Below are positions 43,867 to 52,397 of a stretch of DNA of 64,000 bases, piece by piece. Every line of letters starts with the position of its first letter. Within the stretch, counting starts at the first letter, position 1. Made by a program: the position numbers and the translations under genes. The DNA comes from Desulfobacterales bacterium (GTDB taxonomy: Bacteria > Desulfobacterota > Desulfobacteria > Desulfobacterales > SpSt-501), in the NCBI GenBank assembly GCA_030834695.1, contig JAUQXK010000097.1:150823-214822 (forward strand), in the 5' to 3' direction. The notes under the pieces were generated by a model, which was not told the DNA's origin, made no database searches, and was given only the letters and a program-made list of their open reading frames with translations.

Positions 43867-45285
43867 ATGAGCCGCCTGGTTTCCATACTGCGCCGCTGGC
43901 TGGAGCCCTTGGGGGCGGGCCTGCCCGCTGTGTATCTGGTGGGCGGGGCGGTCCGCGACCACCTGCTCGGGCGCGAGTCGAAGGATATCGACCTGATGTG
44001 CGCGGACCCGCAGGTCCTGGCCCATGCGCTGGGATCGGTCCACGACGCCGCGCTGGTGCCGTTTCTCAACAAGCCCGACACGCCCTGCCTCCGGGTGGTC
44101 AACCGCAGCGACACGGAAGATTTCCTCGACCTGGTGCCCATCCACGGGTCCGGCGTCGAAGACGACCTGAGCCGCCGCGATTTTACGATCAATGCCATGG
44201 CCATCGTGGTCGGCGCCGGCGGCGCGCTCGGCGAGTTGATCGACCCCCTGGGCGGGCGGCGGGACCTCCGCGACCGCCTCATCCGGGCCGCCGGGCCGGA
44301 TGCCATGACGAGCGACCCCCTGCGCGTGATCCGGGCCGCGCGCTTTTCAGCCGAACTCGGCTTCGAGATCGACGCCGCCACGCGGCAGCTGATGGCCAAC
44401 GCCGCGGACCGCGTGGCCGCGATCGCGGCCGAGCGCATCGTCCGCGAATTGTTCCTCACGCTGAAGCAGCCGGACAGCGCGCCTCTGGTACGGGTATTGG
44501 ACGTCACGAGCGCCCTGCAGGCCGTCTTCCCCGAAATCACACCGATGAGGGGCTGTTCCCAGAACGAACACCATCATTTGAACGTCTGGGGCCATTCGCT
44601 GGAAGCGCTCGAAAAACTTGAAGGTCTGCTGGCTTCATTGACGGATCAGTTTGAACCCGTTGCCGGCCGGCTGCGCGCAAACCTGGAGCGGGAAAACCGC
44701 CTGCCGGTTCTGAAGCTGGCGACGCTCTTCCACGACGCGGGCAAGCCGGAGTCCCGCTCCGTGGCGCCCGAGACCGGACGGGTCACTTTCTACGGGCACG
44801 ACGCGGCAGGCTCGAGAATCGCTGAAGCCATCGCCGCCCGGCTCAAATTCTCCGCCCGGGACCAGGAGCTTTTCAGGCGGCTGATCGGAGAGCACATGCA
44901 CACGATCGGCTTGCCCGGACCCGACGTCCGGCCCGGAACGATCCTACGCTGGTTTCGGCGGCTTGGGGAGGATATGGTGGTACTGCTCCTGCTCGGCATG
45001 GCCGATGTCATGGCCACGGCCGGACCCGCATCGCGCAAGGTCGAGCGCGAGCGCCAACTCCGCTGGTGCCGCGAGACGATCCGGCTGTATTATACCGAAA
45101 TCAAGGACCGGCTCGAACGCAAACCGCTCGTCGGCGGGCGCGACCTCATGGCCATCGGCATCCCGCCGGGGCCTGGAATGGGAACAATCCTGGAGGCGGT
45201 CCGGGCGGCCCAGGACGACGGGGCCGTTCAAAACAGGGATGAGGCGTTGGCCCTGGCCGCGGACCTGGCCCGCAAGCACGGATAG
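43867..45285 (+). CDS. Poly(A) polymerase / CCA-adding enzyme family with HD domain
   Basis: A 472-aa class II nucleotidyltransferase. The head domain has VYLVGGAVRDHLLGRESKDI, whose DID-type catalytic motif is D-x-D in KDIDLM, then SRRDFTINAMA, GELIDPLGGRRDL (the CCA/PAP motif) and DPLRVIRAARF. A C-terminal HD phosphohydrolase domain (LFHDAGKPESR, about residues 291-302) follows. It probably repairs tRNA 3' CCA ends; a poly(A) polymerase role cannot be excluded from sequence. There is no strong Shine-Dalgarno beyond GAGAGG just before the ATG. Confidence 0.88.
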   Translation: MSRLVSILRRWLEPLGAGLPAVYLVGGAVRDHLLGRESKDIDLMCADPQVLAHALGSVHDAALVPFLNKPDTPCLRVVNRSDTEDFLDLVPIHGSGVEDDLSRRDFTINAMAIVVGAGGALGELIDPLGGRRDLRDRLIRAAGPDAMTSDPLRVIRAARFSAELGFEIDAATRQLMANAADRVAAIAAERIVRELFLTLKQPDSAPLVRVLDVTSALQAVFPEITPMRGCSQNEHHHLNVWGHSLEALEKLEGLLASLTDQFEPVAGRLRANLERENRLPVLKLATLFHDAGKPESRSVAPETGRVTFYGHDAAGSRIAEAIAARLKFSARDQELFRRLIGEHMHTIGLPGPDVRPGTILRWFRRLGEDMVVLLLLGMADVMATAGPASRKVERERQLRWCRETIRLYYTEIKDRLERKPLVGGRDLMAIGIPPGPGMGTILEAVRAAQDDGAVQNRDEALALAADLARKHG

Positions 45286-45415
45286 GAGTCGTCAGTCGCG
45301 CTGCAAAATTACCTTGTAATTTTTCAGTGAACGCGACCGAAGCGTTTAAACCTTTTAAAGAAATCGATTTCAAAATCCCGCTGGCCCCCTTTTGTCAAAG
45401 GGGGAAACGGAAGGA

Positions 45416-46219
45416 ATGGAGTCGATTGTTTTCGTTTGTGACAGAAGGACACTGGGCGCCATCGCCCATTTTTTAGGAAACAGTTCGTTGCCCGGGACAG
45501 GCTGCGTGGAAAAACCCTTATTGAAAATTGAAATTCTGGAAGATGCCGACTCAGTGGCTCGCAGAGCGGCGGGAATCATTGCAGCGGCAGCCCGTGAGGC
45601 GGTCGTGGCACGCGGCTGTTTCATCCTGGCCGTCAGCGGCGGGCGTACCCCTTGGGTGATGTTGCGGGCACTCGCCGGCGAAAAGATGCCTTGGGAAAAA
45701 GTCCACCTCGTCCAGGTGGACGAGCGCGTGGCGCCCGTAGGGCATGCAGACCGCAATCTCACCCATCTGCGCACCAGCCTGCTCGTTCATGCCCCGCTGC
45801 GACCCGAGCACATCCACGCCATGCCGGTCGAAGTGCGGGATCTGGACGCCGCGGCAGAGACGTATGCCCGCACGCTCTGGGGAATCGCCGGTTCGCCTCC
45901 GCTGCTGGACCTCGTCCACCTGGGCCTCGGGCCGGACGGCCACACCGCATCGCTGGTCCCGGGTGACCCGGTCCTTGACATTACGGATGCCGACGTTGCC
46001 ATGACCGCTGTCTACCAGGGCCGGCGCCGCATGACCCTGACCTACCCCATCCTGAACCGGAGCCGGCAGGTGCTGTGGGTCGTGACCGGAAGCGAGAAGG
46101 CGCCGATGCTGGCGCGCCTGCGCGCCGGGGACCGCTCGATCCCGGCCGGACGCGTCCGGCAAGACCGTGTCCTGGTGATAGCGGATCGGGCAGCGGCTTC
46201 AGCACTGGGGCCGACCTGA
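45416..46219 (+). CDS. pgl: 6-phosphogluconolactonase
   Basis: A 267-aa protein of the DevB/SOL Pgl family in the oxidative pentose phosphate pathway. The conserved motifs are LAVSGGRTP (near 77-85), HLVQVDERVAPVGHADRNLT (near 102-121) and LGLGPDGHTASLVPG (near 172-186). The first ~35 residues (MESIVFVCDRRTLG) are unusual for the family; a TTG at 45518 would give a more typical N terminus. It is closed by a strong terminator. Confidence 0.88.
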   Translation: MESIVFVCDRRTLGAIAHFLGNSSLPGTGCVEKPLLKIEILEDADSVARRAAGIIAAAAREAVVARGCFILAVSGGRTPWVMLRALAGEKMPWEKVHLVQVDERVAPVGHADRNLTHLRTSLLVHAPLRPEHIHAMPVEVRDLDAAAETYARTLWGIAGSPPLLDLVHLGLGPDGHTASLVPGDPVLDITDADVAMTAVYQGRRRMTLTYPILNRSRQVLWVVTGSEKAPMLARLRAGDRSIPAGRVRQDRVLVIADRAAASALGPT

Positions 46220-46240
46220 AAGGGATGCGCGCAGGTTGGT

Positions 46241-46274
46241 AATGGGGGCCGGCATTTGCCGGCCCCCATTTTTT
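46241..46274 (+). terminator. Strong intrinsic terminator after pgl
   Basis: AATGGGGGCCGGCA (46241-46254) and TGCCGGCCCCCATT (46257-46270) form a 14-bp perfect stem with a 2-base loop (realistically 4 or more), followed by TTTT. It touches the stop codon of the convergent Cys-rich gene and can act both ways. Confidence 0.93.
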
Positions 46275-46413
46275 AAGCAAAAGTACATCTGGAAACGCAG
46301 TCGTTGTAGCGGTTTTCGCATTCATTGCGGCTTCGGCCGCTGGCTTCGCAAGTCTGGGCCACGGATTTGCAATTCTTGGAGCAATCGAGCTCGATTTCCT
46401 TGTCTTCTTTCAT
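46273..46413 (-). CDS. 46-aa cysteine-rich microprotein
   Basis: AGGAGG lies nine bases upstream of the ATG. The 46-aa product has six cysteines at 11, 15, 22, 32, 39 and 43: two CX3C pairs and a CX9C spacing in a charged helical context. This resembles a metal-binding or disulfide helical hairpin, but I recognise no family. Its stop lies against the pgl terminator. Confidence 0.6.
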   Translation of the reverse strand: MKEDKEIELDCSKNCKSVAQTCEASGRSRNECENRYNDCVSRCTFA

Positions 46414-46494
46414 TTTAGTGCCTCCTGTCTATCGGCGGCGCACGCCGCCGATTGTTTCGACCGCTGGGCCGGCGCGATTCGCCGGCTCTCACGG

Positions 46495-46761
46495 CTAAAC
46501 AGCGCTGGTTTCCGCCGTCTCAGGCCACGGTTTGCACTCCCATCGGCGCTGAATTATTCGGTAGAAGAGGATTTCATATAAGGCCGCCACCCCGAACAGC
46601 AGGTAAATCAACCGGCTGATGGGGCTCATGACCCCGAAAACGGTCTCGACCGGGTTGAAGGCGAACAGACCGACCGCACCCCAGCAAAGGCCGCCCACGG
46701 CCAAAATGAACGCCGCGATAACATCGATTCCCTTCATGTAGCCGTTGTCATAGTCCCTCAT
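46495..46761 (-). CDS. DUF378 small membrane protein
   Basis: An 88-aa protein with two TM helices and the DUF378 signature: IDVIAAFILAVGGLCWGAVG, then LFAFNPVETVFG and SRLIYLLFGVAALYEI. Its function is unknown. GGAGGG is seven bases upstream of the ATG. It follows the aconitase gene on the same strand after 26 bp. Confidence 0.85.
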   Translation of the reverse strand: MRDYDNGYMKGIDVIAAFILAVGGLCWGAVGLFAFNPVETVFGVMSPISRLIYLLFGVAALYEILFYRIIQRRWECKPWPETAETSAV

Positions 46762-46787
46762 GATTACCCTCCATATCGAGTGTGACG

Positions 46788-48728
46788 TTAGTGGACCGTC
46801 CGGCGCGTGCGCACCACGTTGATCAGCCCTCCTGCCAGAACGGCAGCTAATTGGCGTGCGCTCATTCCGTGCTCGGTAGCAAAAAATGCATCCTGCGTAA
46901 TGTTCCGGACGGTGACCGTGCGGCCGTGGCGAAGCGCCTCGACCGCGCGTTCGATACCGAGTACATCCTCCTGGCGGATGCGATCGTAGTCGTCGGGATT
47001 CACAAACGTCAGCGGCAATATCCCGAAATTGACCAGGTTCTGCCGGTGGATGCGCGCAAAGCTCTTGGCAATCACCACCCTCAAACCGAGATAGCGCGGC
47101 GCCAGCGCGGCATGCTCTCGGCTGGAGCCCTGCCCGTAGTTGTTCCCGCCGACCACGAAAAAGTCCTGACGCTGACGCGCCATGGCGCGCTCGTAAAAAC
47201 GCTCGTCGATCGGACTGAAGACAAACCGGCTGATTTCGGGAATGTTGCTGCGAAAGGGCAGGACCCGGGACCCGGCCGGCATGATCTCATCGGTGGAAAT
47301 GTCGTCGCCGACCTTGAGCAGGGTCGGGCCGGCGATCTCATCCGACAGCCCTTCGAAGACGGGCATCGGTTGGATGTTGGGTCCTTTCTCCAACTCGACG
47401 GTGATGCCCGCGTCGGCCGGCGGCAGCAGCATGCGCGTGTTGATCTGTATCTTCTCCGGTTCGACGAATCGCGGATAGGCCATGTTCAGCGAGCGCGGGT
47501 CCGTGATGACACCGGTCAGGGCCGAAGCCGCCGCGGTCTCCGGGCTACACAGATAAACTTGGTCCTCTTTGGTGCCGGAGCGGCCGGGGAAGTTCCGAGG
47601 AACGGTCCGCAGGCTGATCTTGCCGGTGGCCGGGGCCTGGCCCATCCCGATGCAGCCGTTGCAGCCGGCCTGGTGGATGCGGGCGCCGGCGGCGATCAAC
47701 TGTTGCAGCAAGCCCTGGGCTGCCAGGTTTTCCAGGATCTGCCGCGAGGTCGGGTTGATGTCGAAGGATATCCGTTCATGCACTTGGCGGCCGGCCACCA
47801 TGAGTGCCGGCACGGCGAAATCCCGCAAACCCGGGTTGGCGGACGAGCCGATGTAGGTTTGATAGATTTCGCGGCCGGCCACCTCTCTGACCGGCACCAC
47901 GTTGTCGGGGCTGCTCGGCAGCGCGATCAGCGGCTCCAGATCGGAGAGGTCGATTTCGTCGATTTCTTCATAGCCGGCGGAGTCGTCCGCCGCGATCGGG
48001 ACCCAGTCGGCTTCGCGGCCCTGGGTCTTCAGGAACCGCCGGACGGCGTCATCGGATGGAAATACCGTGGTCGTGGCGCCCAACTCGGTTCCCATGTTGG
48101 CGATCACATGCCGGTCCATGGCGGAAAGGCCATCCAGCCCCGGTCCGAAATATTCGATGATCTTGCCGACACCTCCCTGCACGCCGCGGCGGCGCAGCAT
48201 TTCCAGGATAACGTCCTTGGCACTGACCCAGTCGGGCAGACGGCCGGTCAGCCGCACGCCCAGAATCGAGGGCATGCGGATGTAAACCGGCTCGCCGGCC
48301 ATGGCCAGGGCCACTTCCAGGCCGCCCGCCCCCATCGCCAGCATCCCCAGGGAGCCGGCCGCCGGCGTATGGCTGTCCGATCCCAGCAGGGTCCTTCCCG
48401 GCTTCCCGAAGCGTTCCATGTGCACGGGGTGGCTGACCCCGTTGCCGGGCCGGCTGTACCAGACTCCGAATTTTTTGCAGGCGCTGAGCAGGAAGAGATG
48501 GTCGTCGGCATTCTTGAAATCCGTCTGCAGCAGGTTGTGGTCGACATATTGGGCCGACACTTCGGTTTTGGCCCGCGCGACCTGCATCGCCTCGAATTCC
48601 AGCATCACCATGGTGCCGGTGGCGTCCTGCGTCAGCGTCTGATCGATGCGCAGCCCGATTTCCTCGCCGGGAGCCATTCTCCCCTCGACCAGATGGGCCT
48701 CGATGAGTTGCCGGGAGACGTTCATCAT
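46788..48728 (-). CDS. Aconitate hydratase (short, Aquifex-type)
   Basis: A 646-aa [4Fe-4S] aconitase of the compact class, shorter than AcnA (~890). Substrate and cluster residues are visible in LLGSDSHTPAAGSLGMLAMG, HQAGCNGCIGMGQAP (two cluster cysteines) and the swivel-domain GGNNYGQGSSREHAALAPRY. It interconverts citrate and isocitrate; a homoaconitase or isopropylmalate isomerase role is less likely because large and small subunits are fused. ATG 48728 and 48725 are both possible starts. Confidence 0.92.
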   Translation of the reverse strand: MMNVSRQLIEAHLVEGRMAPGEEIGLRIDQTLTQDATGTMVMLEFEAMQVARAKTEVSAQYVDHNLLQTDFKNADDHLFLLSACKKFGVWYSRPGNGVSHPVHMERFGKPGRTLLGSDSHTPAAGSLGMLAMGAGGLEVALAMAGEPVYIRMPSILGVRLTGRLPDWVSAKDVILEMLRRRGVQGGVGKIIEYFGPGLDGLSAMDRHVIANMGTELGATTTVFPSDDAVRRFLKTQGREADWVPIAADDSAGYEEIDEIDLSDLEPLIALPSSPDNVVPVREVAGREIYQTYIGSSANPGLRDFAVPALMVAGRQVHERISFDINPTSRQILENLAAQGLLQQLIAAGARIHQAGCNGCIGMGQAPATGKISLRTVPRNFPGRSGTKEDQVYLCSPETAAASALTGVITDPRSLNMAYPRFVEPEKIQINTRMLLPPADAGITVELEKGPNIQPMPVFEGLSDEIAGPTLLKVGDDISTDEIMPAGSRVLPFRSNIPEISRFVFSPIDERFYERAMARQRQDFFVVGGNNYGQGSSREHAALAPRYLGLRVVIAKSFARIHRQNLVNFGILPLTFVNPDDYDRIRQEDVLGIERAVEALRHGRTVTVRNITQDAFFATEHGMSARQLAAVLAGGLINVVRTRRTVH

Positions 48729-48760
48729 GACGGCGTCCTCACGCTCTGACAGGTGCCGGC

Positions 48761-48934
48761 TCAGGAGACCTCAAAGGGACAGCCGATATCCGGGTTCACG
48801 CAGCGGGTCTCCCACCCGCCCGAGGAAACTTGGGTGCGCTTCGGCTCTTCATCAGGCTCGTCCGCAGCCGGGCCGGCGCGCTTTTCAAGAAACAGCTTTC
48901 TGAAAATGTCAGTTAGCGATTCGAATACCTTCAT
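48761..48934 (-). CDS. 57-aa small protein
   Basis: AGGAGG sits six bases before the ATG. The product starts MKVFESLTDIFRKLFLEKR, an amphipathic helix, and ends in a segment with two cysteines (TRCVNPDIGCPFEVS). I recognise no family. It precedes aconitase on the same strand. Confidence 0.6.
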   Translation of the reverse strand: MKVFESLTDIFRKLFLEKRAGPAADEPDEEPKRTQVSSGGWETRCVNPDIGCPFEVS

Positions 48935-49075
48935 GGTGGCCTCCTGCTTCCGGTCCTCGGCCGCTGCGCCGCGCAGACGACGCGCCATCGGCCTCCCTGA
49001 TGCCGAACGAATCGGATTCCGGCACGCACGCCGTCCCATTCGCCGATCCGTCGGCATCAGGCAACCCTGGGAAGA

Positions 49076-49894
49076 TCAATCGTATGCCGTCGGCATCATC
49101 GTCACCTCCAGTTGAACCTTCTCGACCCCGGGGATCCTGCCGACGATCGCCGGGATGCGTCCCTTGTCCTCGAATTTGTAAAGCACGCCGGAAATCTGAG
49201 CGACCCCCTTCTCCGGCATTTCCACCCTCAGGCCGGCGTGCCGCAGGTCCATCTCCAGGAGCAAGGCTTCGATTCGCTTGGTCTGCGCCAGGCGCTCGAG
49301 CGCATCGCGTGCGTAAATGCTGCAAGCCTTCAATTCCGGCGACCGCGCCATATCATGGATGAACTGTGCGGTTCGCTCCAGGCCGATCTTGTCGGGATTG
49401 ACGCACAGGTCATAGAGCGCCGGATCTCTCCAGTCTTTGTGAAAGGCGTACTGGAAAAATCCTTTTTTTTGGGTGTCGCTCTTATGAATCTGTTTCTGGG
49501 CGGCCTCCCGGGAGATGCCCATTTGCTGCATCAGGTTGCGGATGCGGCTTTCTTCTTGAGCCGTCACCAGGACATGCATCGCACAGCCGAAATCATGGAG
49601 AAGCACCTGGCTGCCGTGCCCGATGATAATTCCTTCTCCGAGACGCGCCGCTTCAAAGACCACCGACTCCATCAGATGGAGATACACATCCGGCTTGTTG
49701 CTCAATAGGCGCTCAAACCAATCCGGCGCTTTCTCATTGAACCCCTTGAGTTCCTCGGTGTGAAGGCCCATCCGCAGAGCTTCCTCCTTGAGCCGGACGT
49801 CGTCATAGATCTCAACGTCGAGGCTGTCGGCGACCCGTCGGGCGATCTCCAGCGCGTCACAGCCGATGGTGTGGGTCAGTGTAATGAGAGCCAT
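49076..49894 (-). CDS. Cytidylate-kinase-like protein with C-terminal BON domain
   Basis: A 272-aa protein. Residues about 1-195 match the cytidylate-kinase-like family (TLTHTIGCDALEIARRVADS, YDDVRLKEEALRMG, GIIIGHGSQVLL, TQKKGFFQYAFHKDWRDP), but the P-loop GxxGxGK is replaced by a degenerate TIGCD. Residues about 205-272 form a BON-like domain (AQISGVLYKFEDKGRIPAIV, then GVEKVQLEVTM). The strong GGGAGGT supports the start at 49894. Such fusions occur in Desulfobacterota; the substrate is unknown. Confidence 0.8.
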   Translation of the reverse strand: MALITLTHTIGCDALEIARRVADSLDVEIYDDVRLKEEALRMGLHTEELKGFNEKAPDWFERLLSNKPDVYLHLMESVVFEAARLGEGIIIGHGSQVLLHDFGCAMHVLVTAQEESRIRNLMQQMGISREAAQKQIHKSDTQKKGFFQYAFHKDWRDPALYDLCVNPDKIGLERTAQFIHDMARSPELKACSIYARDALERLAQTKRIEALLLEMDLRHAGLRVEMPEKGVAQISGVLYKFEDKGRIPAIVGRIPGVEKVQLEVTMMPTAYD

Positions 49895-49905
49895 ATCAAC
49901 CTCCC

Positions 49906-50037
49906 TTACTCTTCCATGCGGCATTCTTCTTCGGTGTCACAGCAACAGCAGACACAGCAATCCGATATGCATTCCGCGTCGGCATCGGTTTCCGCCGCTG
50001 CCGTCGTGCTCAGATCCTTGGTTTCTTCAGTTCCCAT
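49906..50037 (-). CDS. 43-aa Cys-rich tail peptide, in frame with trpS
   Basis: AAGGAG lies eight bases upstream of an ATG that starts a 43-aa frame with eight cysteines in its last 22 residues (ECISDCCVCCCCDTEEECRM). It is in the same frame as trpS with no stop codon between, so it can be made as a separate protein or as the C terminus of TrpS. Metal binding is likely (metallothionein-like density), but no family is recognised. Confidence 0.55.
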   Translation of the reverse strand: MGTEETKDLSTTAAAETDADAECISDCCVCCCCDTEEECRMEE

Positions 50038-51144
50038 GACGTTTCTCCTTTTATGCAAAGCCCGCGCGGTTGCAGGTGCCGGAAAATCCGGCGACTGCCT
50101 GCGAGTCGATCCGCGCGGGCGGTAAAAGCGCCGGTCATCCTGCCGGCCGGTAACGAGCCCGATGGCCTCGTAAACCCTCGCAAGAGTTGTCTCGGAACGC
50201 TCCCGGGCCTGGTCGGCCCCTTGTCGCAAAATTTCATTCAATAAGACCCGATCGGCCTCAATCGAACGGTAACGCTTCTGGATCGGGTCCAAGAAATCAA
50301 TGATCCGCTCGGCCAGATCATTCTTGAATTCGGCATATCCCTTGCCAACATACCGGGCCTCGATCGACTCCGTCCGTTCCCCGCTGACGGCCGCATACAG
50401 CGCGAGCAGATTCGATATTCCCGGTTTGGACGCGTCGCCCCGCACCTCGCTGCCGGAGTCGGTCACCGCCGCCCTGATCTTTCTGCGGATCACCTCCGGT
50501 GGGTCCAACAGGGCCACGTAGTTGTCCGGGTTCGGATCGGATTTGGACATCTTGACGGCCGGGTCTTGAAGCCCCATCAACCGGGCCCCGGTTCGCGGCG
50601 TGTAGGTCGCCGGGATTTTGAAAACCTCGCCGTAGGCCGAGTTGAATTTACGAGCCATGCGGCGCGTGAACTCCATGTGCTGCCGCTGGTCGTCTCCGAC
50701 CGGGACCAGGTCCGCACCGTAAAGAAGAATATCCGCGGCCATCAGAACCGGATAGTCAAAGAGCCCTACGTGAACGTCCATCGCACGACGCCCGGCTTTG
50801 TCCTTGAATTGCGTCATGCGTTGCAGGTCTCCCATGGGCGTCACGCAGTTCAGCACCCACAGCAGCTGGGTGTGGGCGGGAACGTGCGATTGCATGAAAA
50901 TGGCGCTTTTCCCGATATCGATGCCGCAGGCAGCAAAAAGCGCCACAAATTCAAACGACCTCCGCCGCAAGACGTCCGGATCCTGTGGGAACGTTATGGC
51001 GTGAAGATCGGCTATCATCAGAAACGACGCATGCGTCGCCTGCAGCCCCGCCCAGTCCTTCAAGGCGCCGATGTAATTGCCGATCATCAACGGCCCGCTC
51101 GGCTGAAGCCCGGTCAGCATCAGGGGTTTGTGCAATTCGCCCAT
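49906..51144 (-). CDS. trpS: Tryptophanyl-tRNA synthetase with run-on Cys-rich C terminus
   Basis: Class Ic aminoacyl-tRNA synthetase. The HIGH-like motif is PSGPLMIGNYIGAL (about residues 15-28), the KMSKS loop is AVKMSKSDPNPDN, and GDDQRQHMEF is conserved. The family normally ends near RVYEAIGLV (around residue 328); here the frame continues ~80 residues through hairpin-forming sequence into the Cys-rich peptide. A TAG-to-CAG change after ...VTGR would explain loss of the stop (inference). The start is ATG 51144, with no strong Shine-Dalgarno. Confidence 0.9.
   Translation of the reverse strand: MGELHKPLMLTGLQPSGPLMIGNYIGALKDWAGLQATHASFLMIADLHAITFPQDPDVLRRRSFEFVALFAACGIDIGKSAIFMQSHVPAHTQLLWVLNCVTPMGDLQRMTQFKDKAGRRAMDVHVGLFDYPVLMAADILLYGADLVPVGDDQRQHMEFTRRMARKFNSAYGEVFKIPATYTPRTGARLMGLQDPAVKMSKSDPNPDNYVALLDPPEVIRRKIRAAVTDSGSEVRGDASKPGISNLLALYAAVSGERTESIEARYVGKGYAEFKNDLAERIIDFLDPIQKRYRSIEADRVLLNEILRQGADQARERSETTLARVYEAIGLVTGRQDDRRFYRPRGSTRRQSPDFPAPATARALHKRRNVMGTEETKDLSTTAAAETDADAECISDCCVCCCCDTEEECRMEE
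50061..50119. repeat. Nested inverted repeat in the trpS run-on
   Basis: CCCGCGCGG (50061-50069) pairs with CCGCGCGGG (50111-50119), enclosing GCAGG/CCTGC and CCGG/CCGG stems. A 59-bp nested hairpin is typical of an intergenic attenuator or terminator, arguing that this part of the trpS reading frame was originally non-coding. Confidence 0.65.
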
Positions 51145-51206
51145 CAGATCACGTTCACGGACGACGGAGCGTCGCTCGCGTATGGCCGGGCCCGCCGGAG
51201 TGGGCC

Positions 51207-51770
51207 TTATCTGCCGTGAACCATTCCCGCCCGCCCGTCGTCGCACGGTGCGTCATCGCGGTCGAAGCGGGCATGCTCGGCCCACTCCGGCGCGAATCCG
51301 CAAACGGGGACCTCTGCGCCATTTCCCTCGCGATACGGCGCCTGAAGCCGTCGTTCTGTGCTGAGCGGCTGAATGGCATCGCAGCGCAGCGCATGGCTGA
51401 AGCCGGTTATTCGCTCCGCCCGGATGATCAGCCTGCGCTTCACCTGCGGCAGATACGCATTTTCTTCAACCTCGGGCGCGAATCCGTTCACGAAAGCCTC
51501 GCCTTCGAACATCAAGACCTCGCCGAGAATTTCATATCCGTCGTCCGCGGCCGGATCCCAAATGAGGACCGCCAGTTTTGGGTTTTCGCTCAAATTCGTC
51601 ACCGTCAGCGGGCAGATCCATTCCTCGATCGCAAATTGATGGTCCGCCACCGGCTCGATCCGGCGCGCGGAATTCACATACGGAATCCCCTTCCCATCGA
51701 CCACCGCGATGAAAAAATGCTCAACCTTTTTTCCGAGCGCTATGGCCTGCGCCAGCTTTTTGGAGTCCAT
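51207..51770 (-). CDS. Pyridoxamine 5'-phosphate oxidase-like FMN-binding protein
   Basis: 187 aa; residues 1-110 show the split-barrel FMN-binding fold (HFFIAVVDGKGIPYVNSARR, then LTVTNLSENPKLAVLIWDP and EILGEVLMF). The remaining C terminus is rich in Arg, Asp and Ala and not conserved-looking. Members bind flavin or F420 and reduce small substrates; the specific reaction is unknown. It converges with no neighbour; trpS lies 63 bp downstream on the same strand. Confidence 0.8.
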   Translation of the reverse strand: MDSKKLAQAIALGKKVEHFFIAVVDGKGIPYVNSARRIEPVADHQFAIEEWICPLTVTNLSENPKLAVLIWDPAADDGYEILGEVLMFEGEAFVNGFAPEVEENAYLPQVKRRLIIRAERITGFSHALRCDAIQPLSTERRLQAPYREGNGAEVPVCGFAPEWAEHARFDRDDAPCDDGRAGMVHGR

Positions 51771-51776
51771 CCGGGA

Positions 51777-51956
51777 TCATTCCTGAAGCATGCAGTGTTT
51801 GGCGCGCTGACCGCTCCGCCTGGCAATAATCCGGGCGCACCGGTGCCATTCCGACGGCTTCTTGTAAAGTTGGTCGCAGGTTTCTAACTCGGCCGCCAGC
51901 CGTTCGTGTTCCATCGAACAACATCTTCTACTGGTTGCTTTGGAATCCTGGTTCAT
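51777..51956 (-). CDS. 59-aa small Cys-containing protein
   Basis: AGGAGG lies five bases upstream of this ATG. The product (MNQDSKATSRRCCSMEHERL...) has five cysteines, an acidic/basic helical middle (AAELETCDQLYKKPSEWHRC) and a basic tail. It ends 6 bp before the PPOx-like gene and is probably co-transcribed with it. The family is unknown. Confidence 0.55.
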   Translation of the reverse strand: MNQDSKATSRRCCSMEHERLAAELETCDQLYKKPSEWHRCARIIARRSGQRAKHCMLQE

Positions 51957-52058
51957 ATCCACCTCCTTCGCTGAAACCGGTCTAACCCCGCCGCGCCGGG
52001 CAACGGCTGAAACTGCCCGTCTTCACCTGCCGGAGTCATAAACGCCCAGCCAACGGCT

Positions 52059-52397
52059 TCAAACCTGCAGATGAAATTTTACCCCGACACCGAACCGTGG
52101 CAGCCCGTTGGCGGACAAATCGCGGCACCATTTCACGTCGCCCAAAACGATCGAAGGCGGCCACGGGCAGTCGATCCTTTCTTGGCAGTCCGATCGACAT
52201 TCGGACAGGTAGGCCTCCAGTCGCACCATAACAGTGGCGCCGTTCACGAGTGCCTGCGAACATTCAAAGGACGCTCCGTAATGGCTGAAGTTGCGCATCA
52301 GGCCACTGTGAATTTCAGCCCTGTTGAAATAGGCCCATTCAACCGGCGAGCGGCAGGCGAGTCTATCATCTCGCCGTTTTTCTTCAGCATGCTGCAT
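52059..52397 (-). CDS. PilZ domain protein
   Basis: A 112-aa single PilZ domain (c-di-GMP receptor type). The N-terminal RRDDRLACRSPVEWAYFN contains the RxxxR-like switch, followed by NFSHYGASFEC (corresponding to the D/NxSxxG motif) and the end FGVGVKFHLQV. An additional Cys-rich loop (ECRSDCQERIDC) is unusual. The start is set at ATG 52397 with GGAAAG upstream; an in-frame extension to 52562 is less likely. Confidence 0.8.
   Translation of the reverse strand: MQHAEEKRRDDRLACRSPVEWAYFNRAEIHSGLMRNFSHYGASFECSQALVNGATVMVRLEAYLSECRSDCQERIDCPWPPSIVLGDVKWCRDLSANGLPRFGVGVKFHLQV

Noticed and set aside
46851-48749. 632-codon frame antisense to aconitase
   Set aside because: Complement of a well-conserved gene; no motifs or ribosome-binding site.
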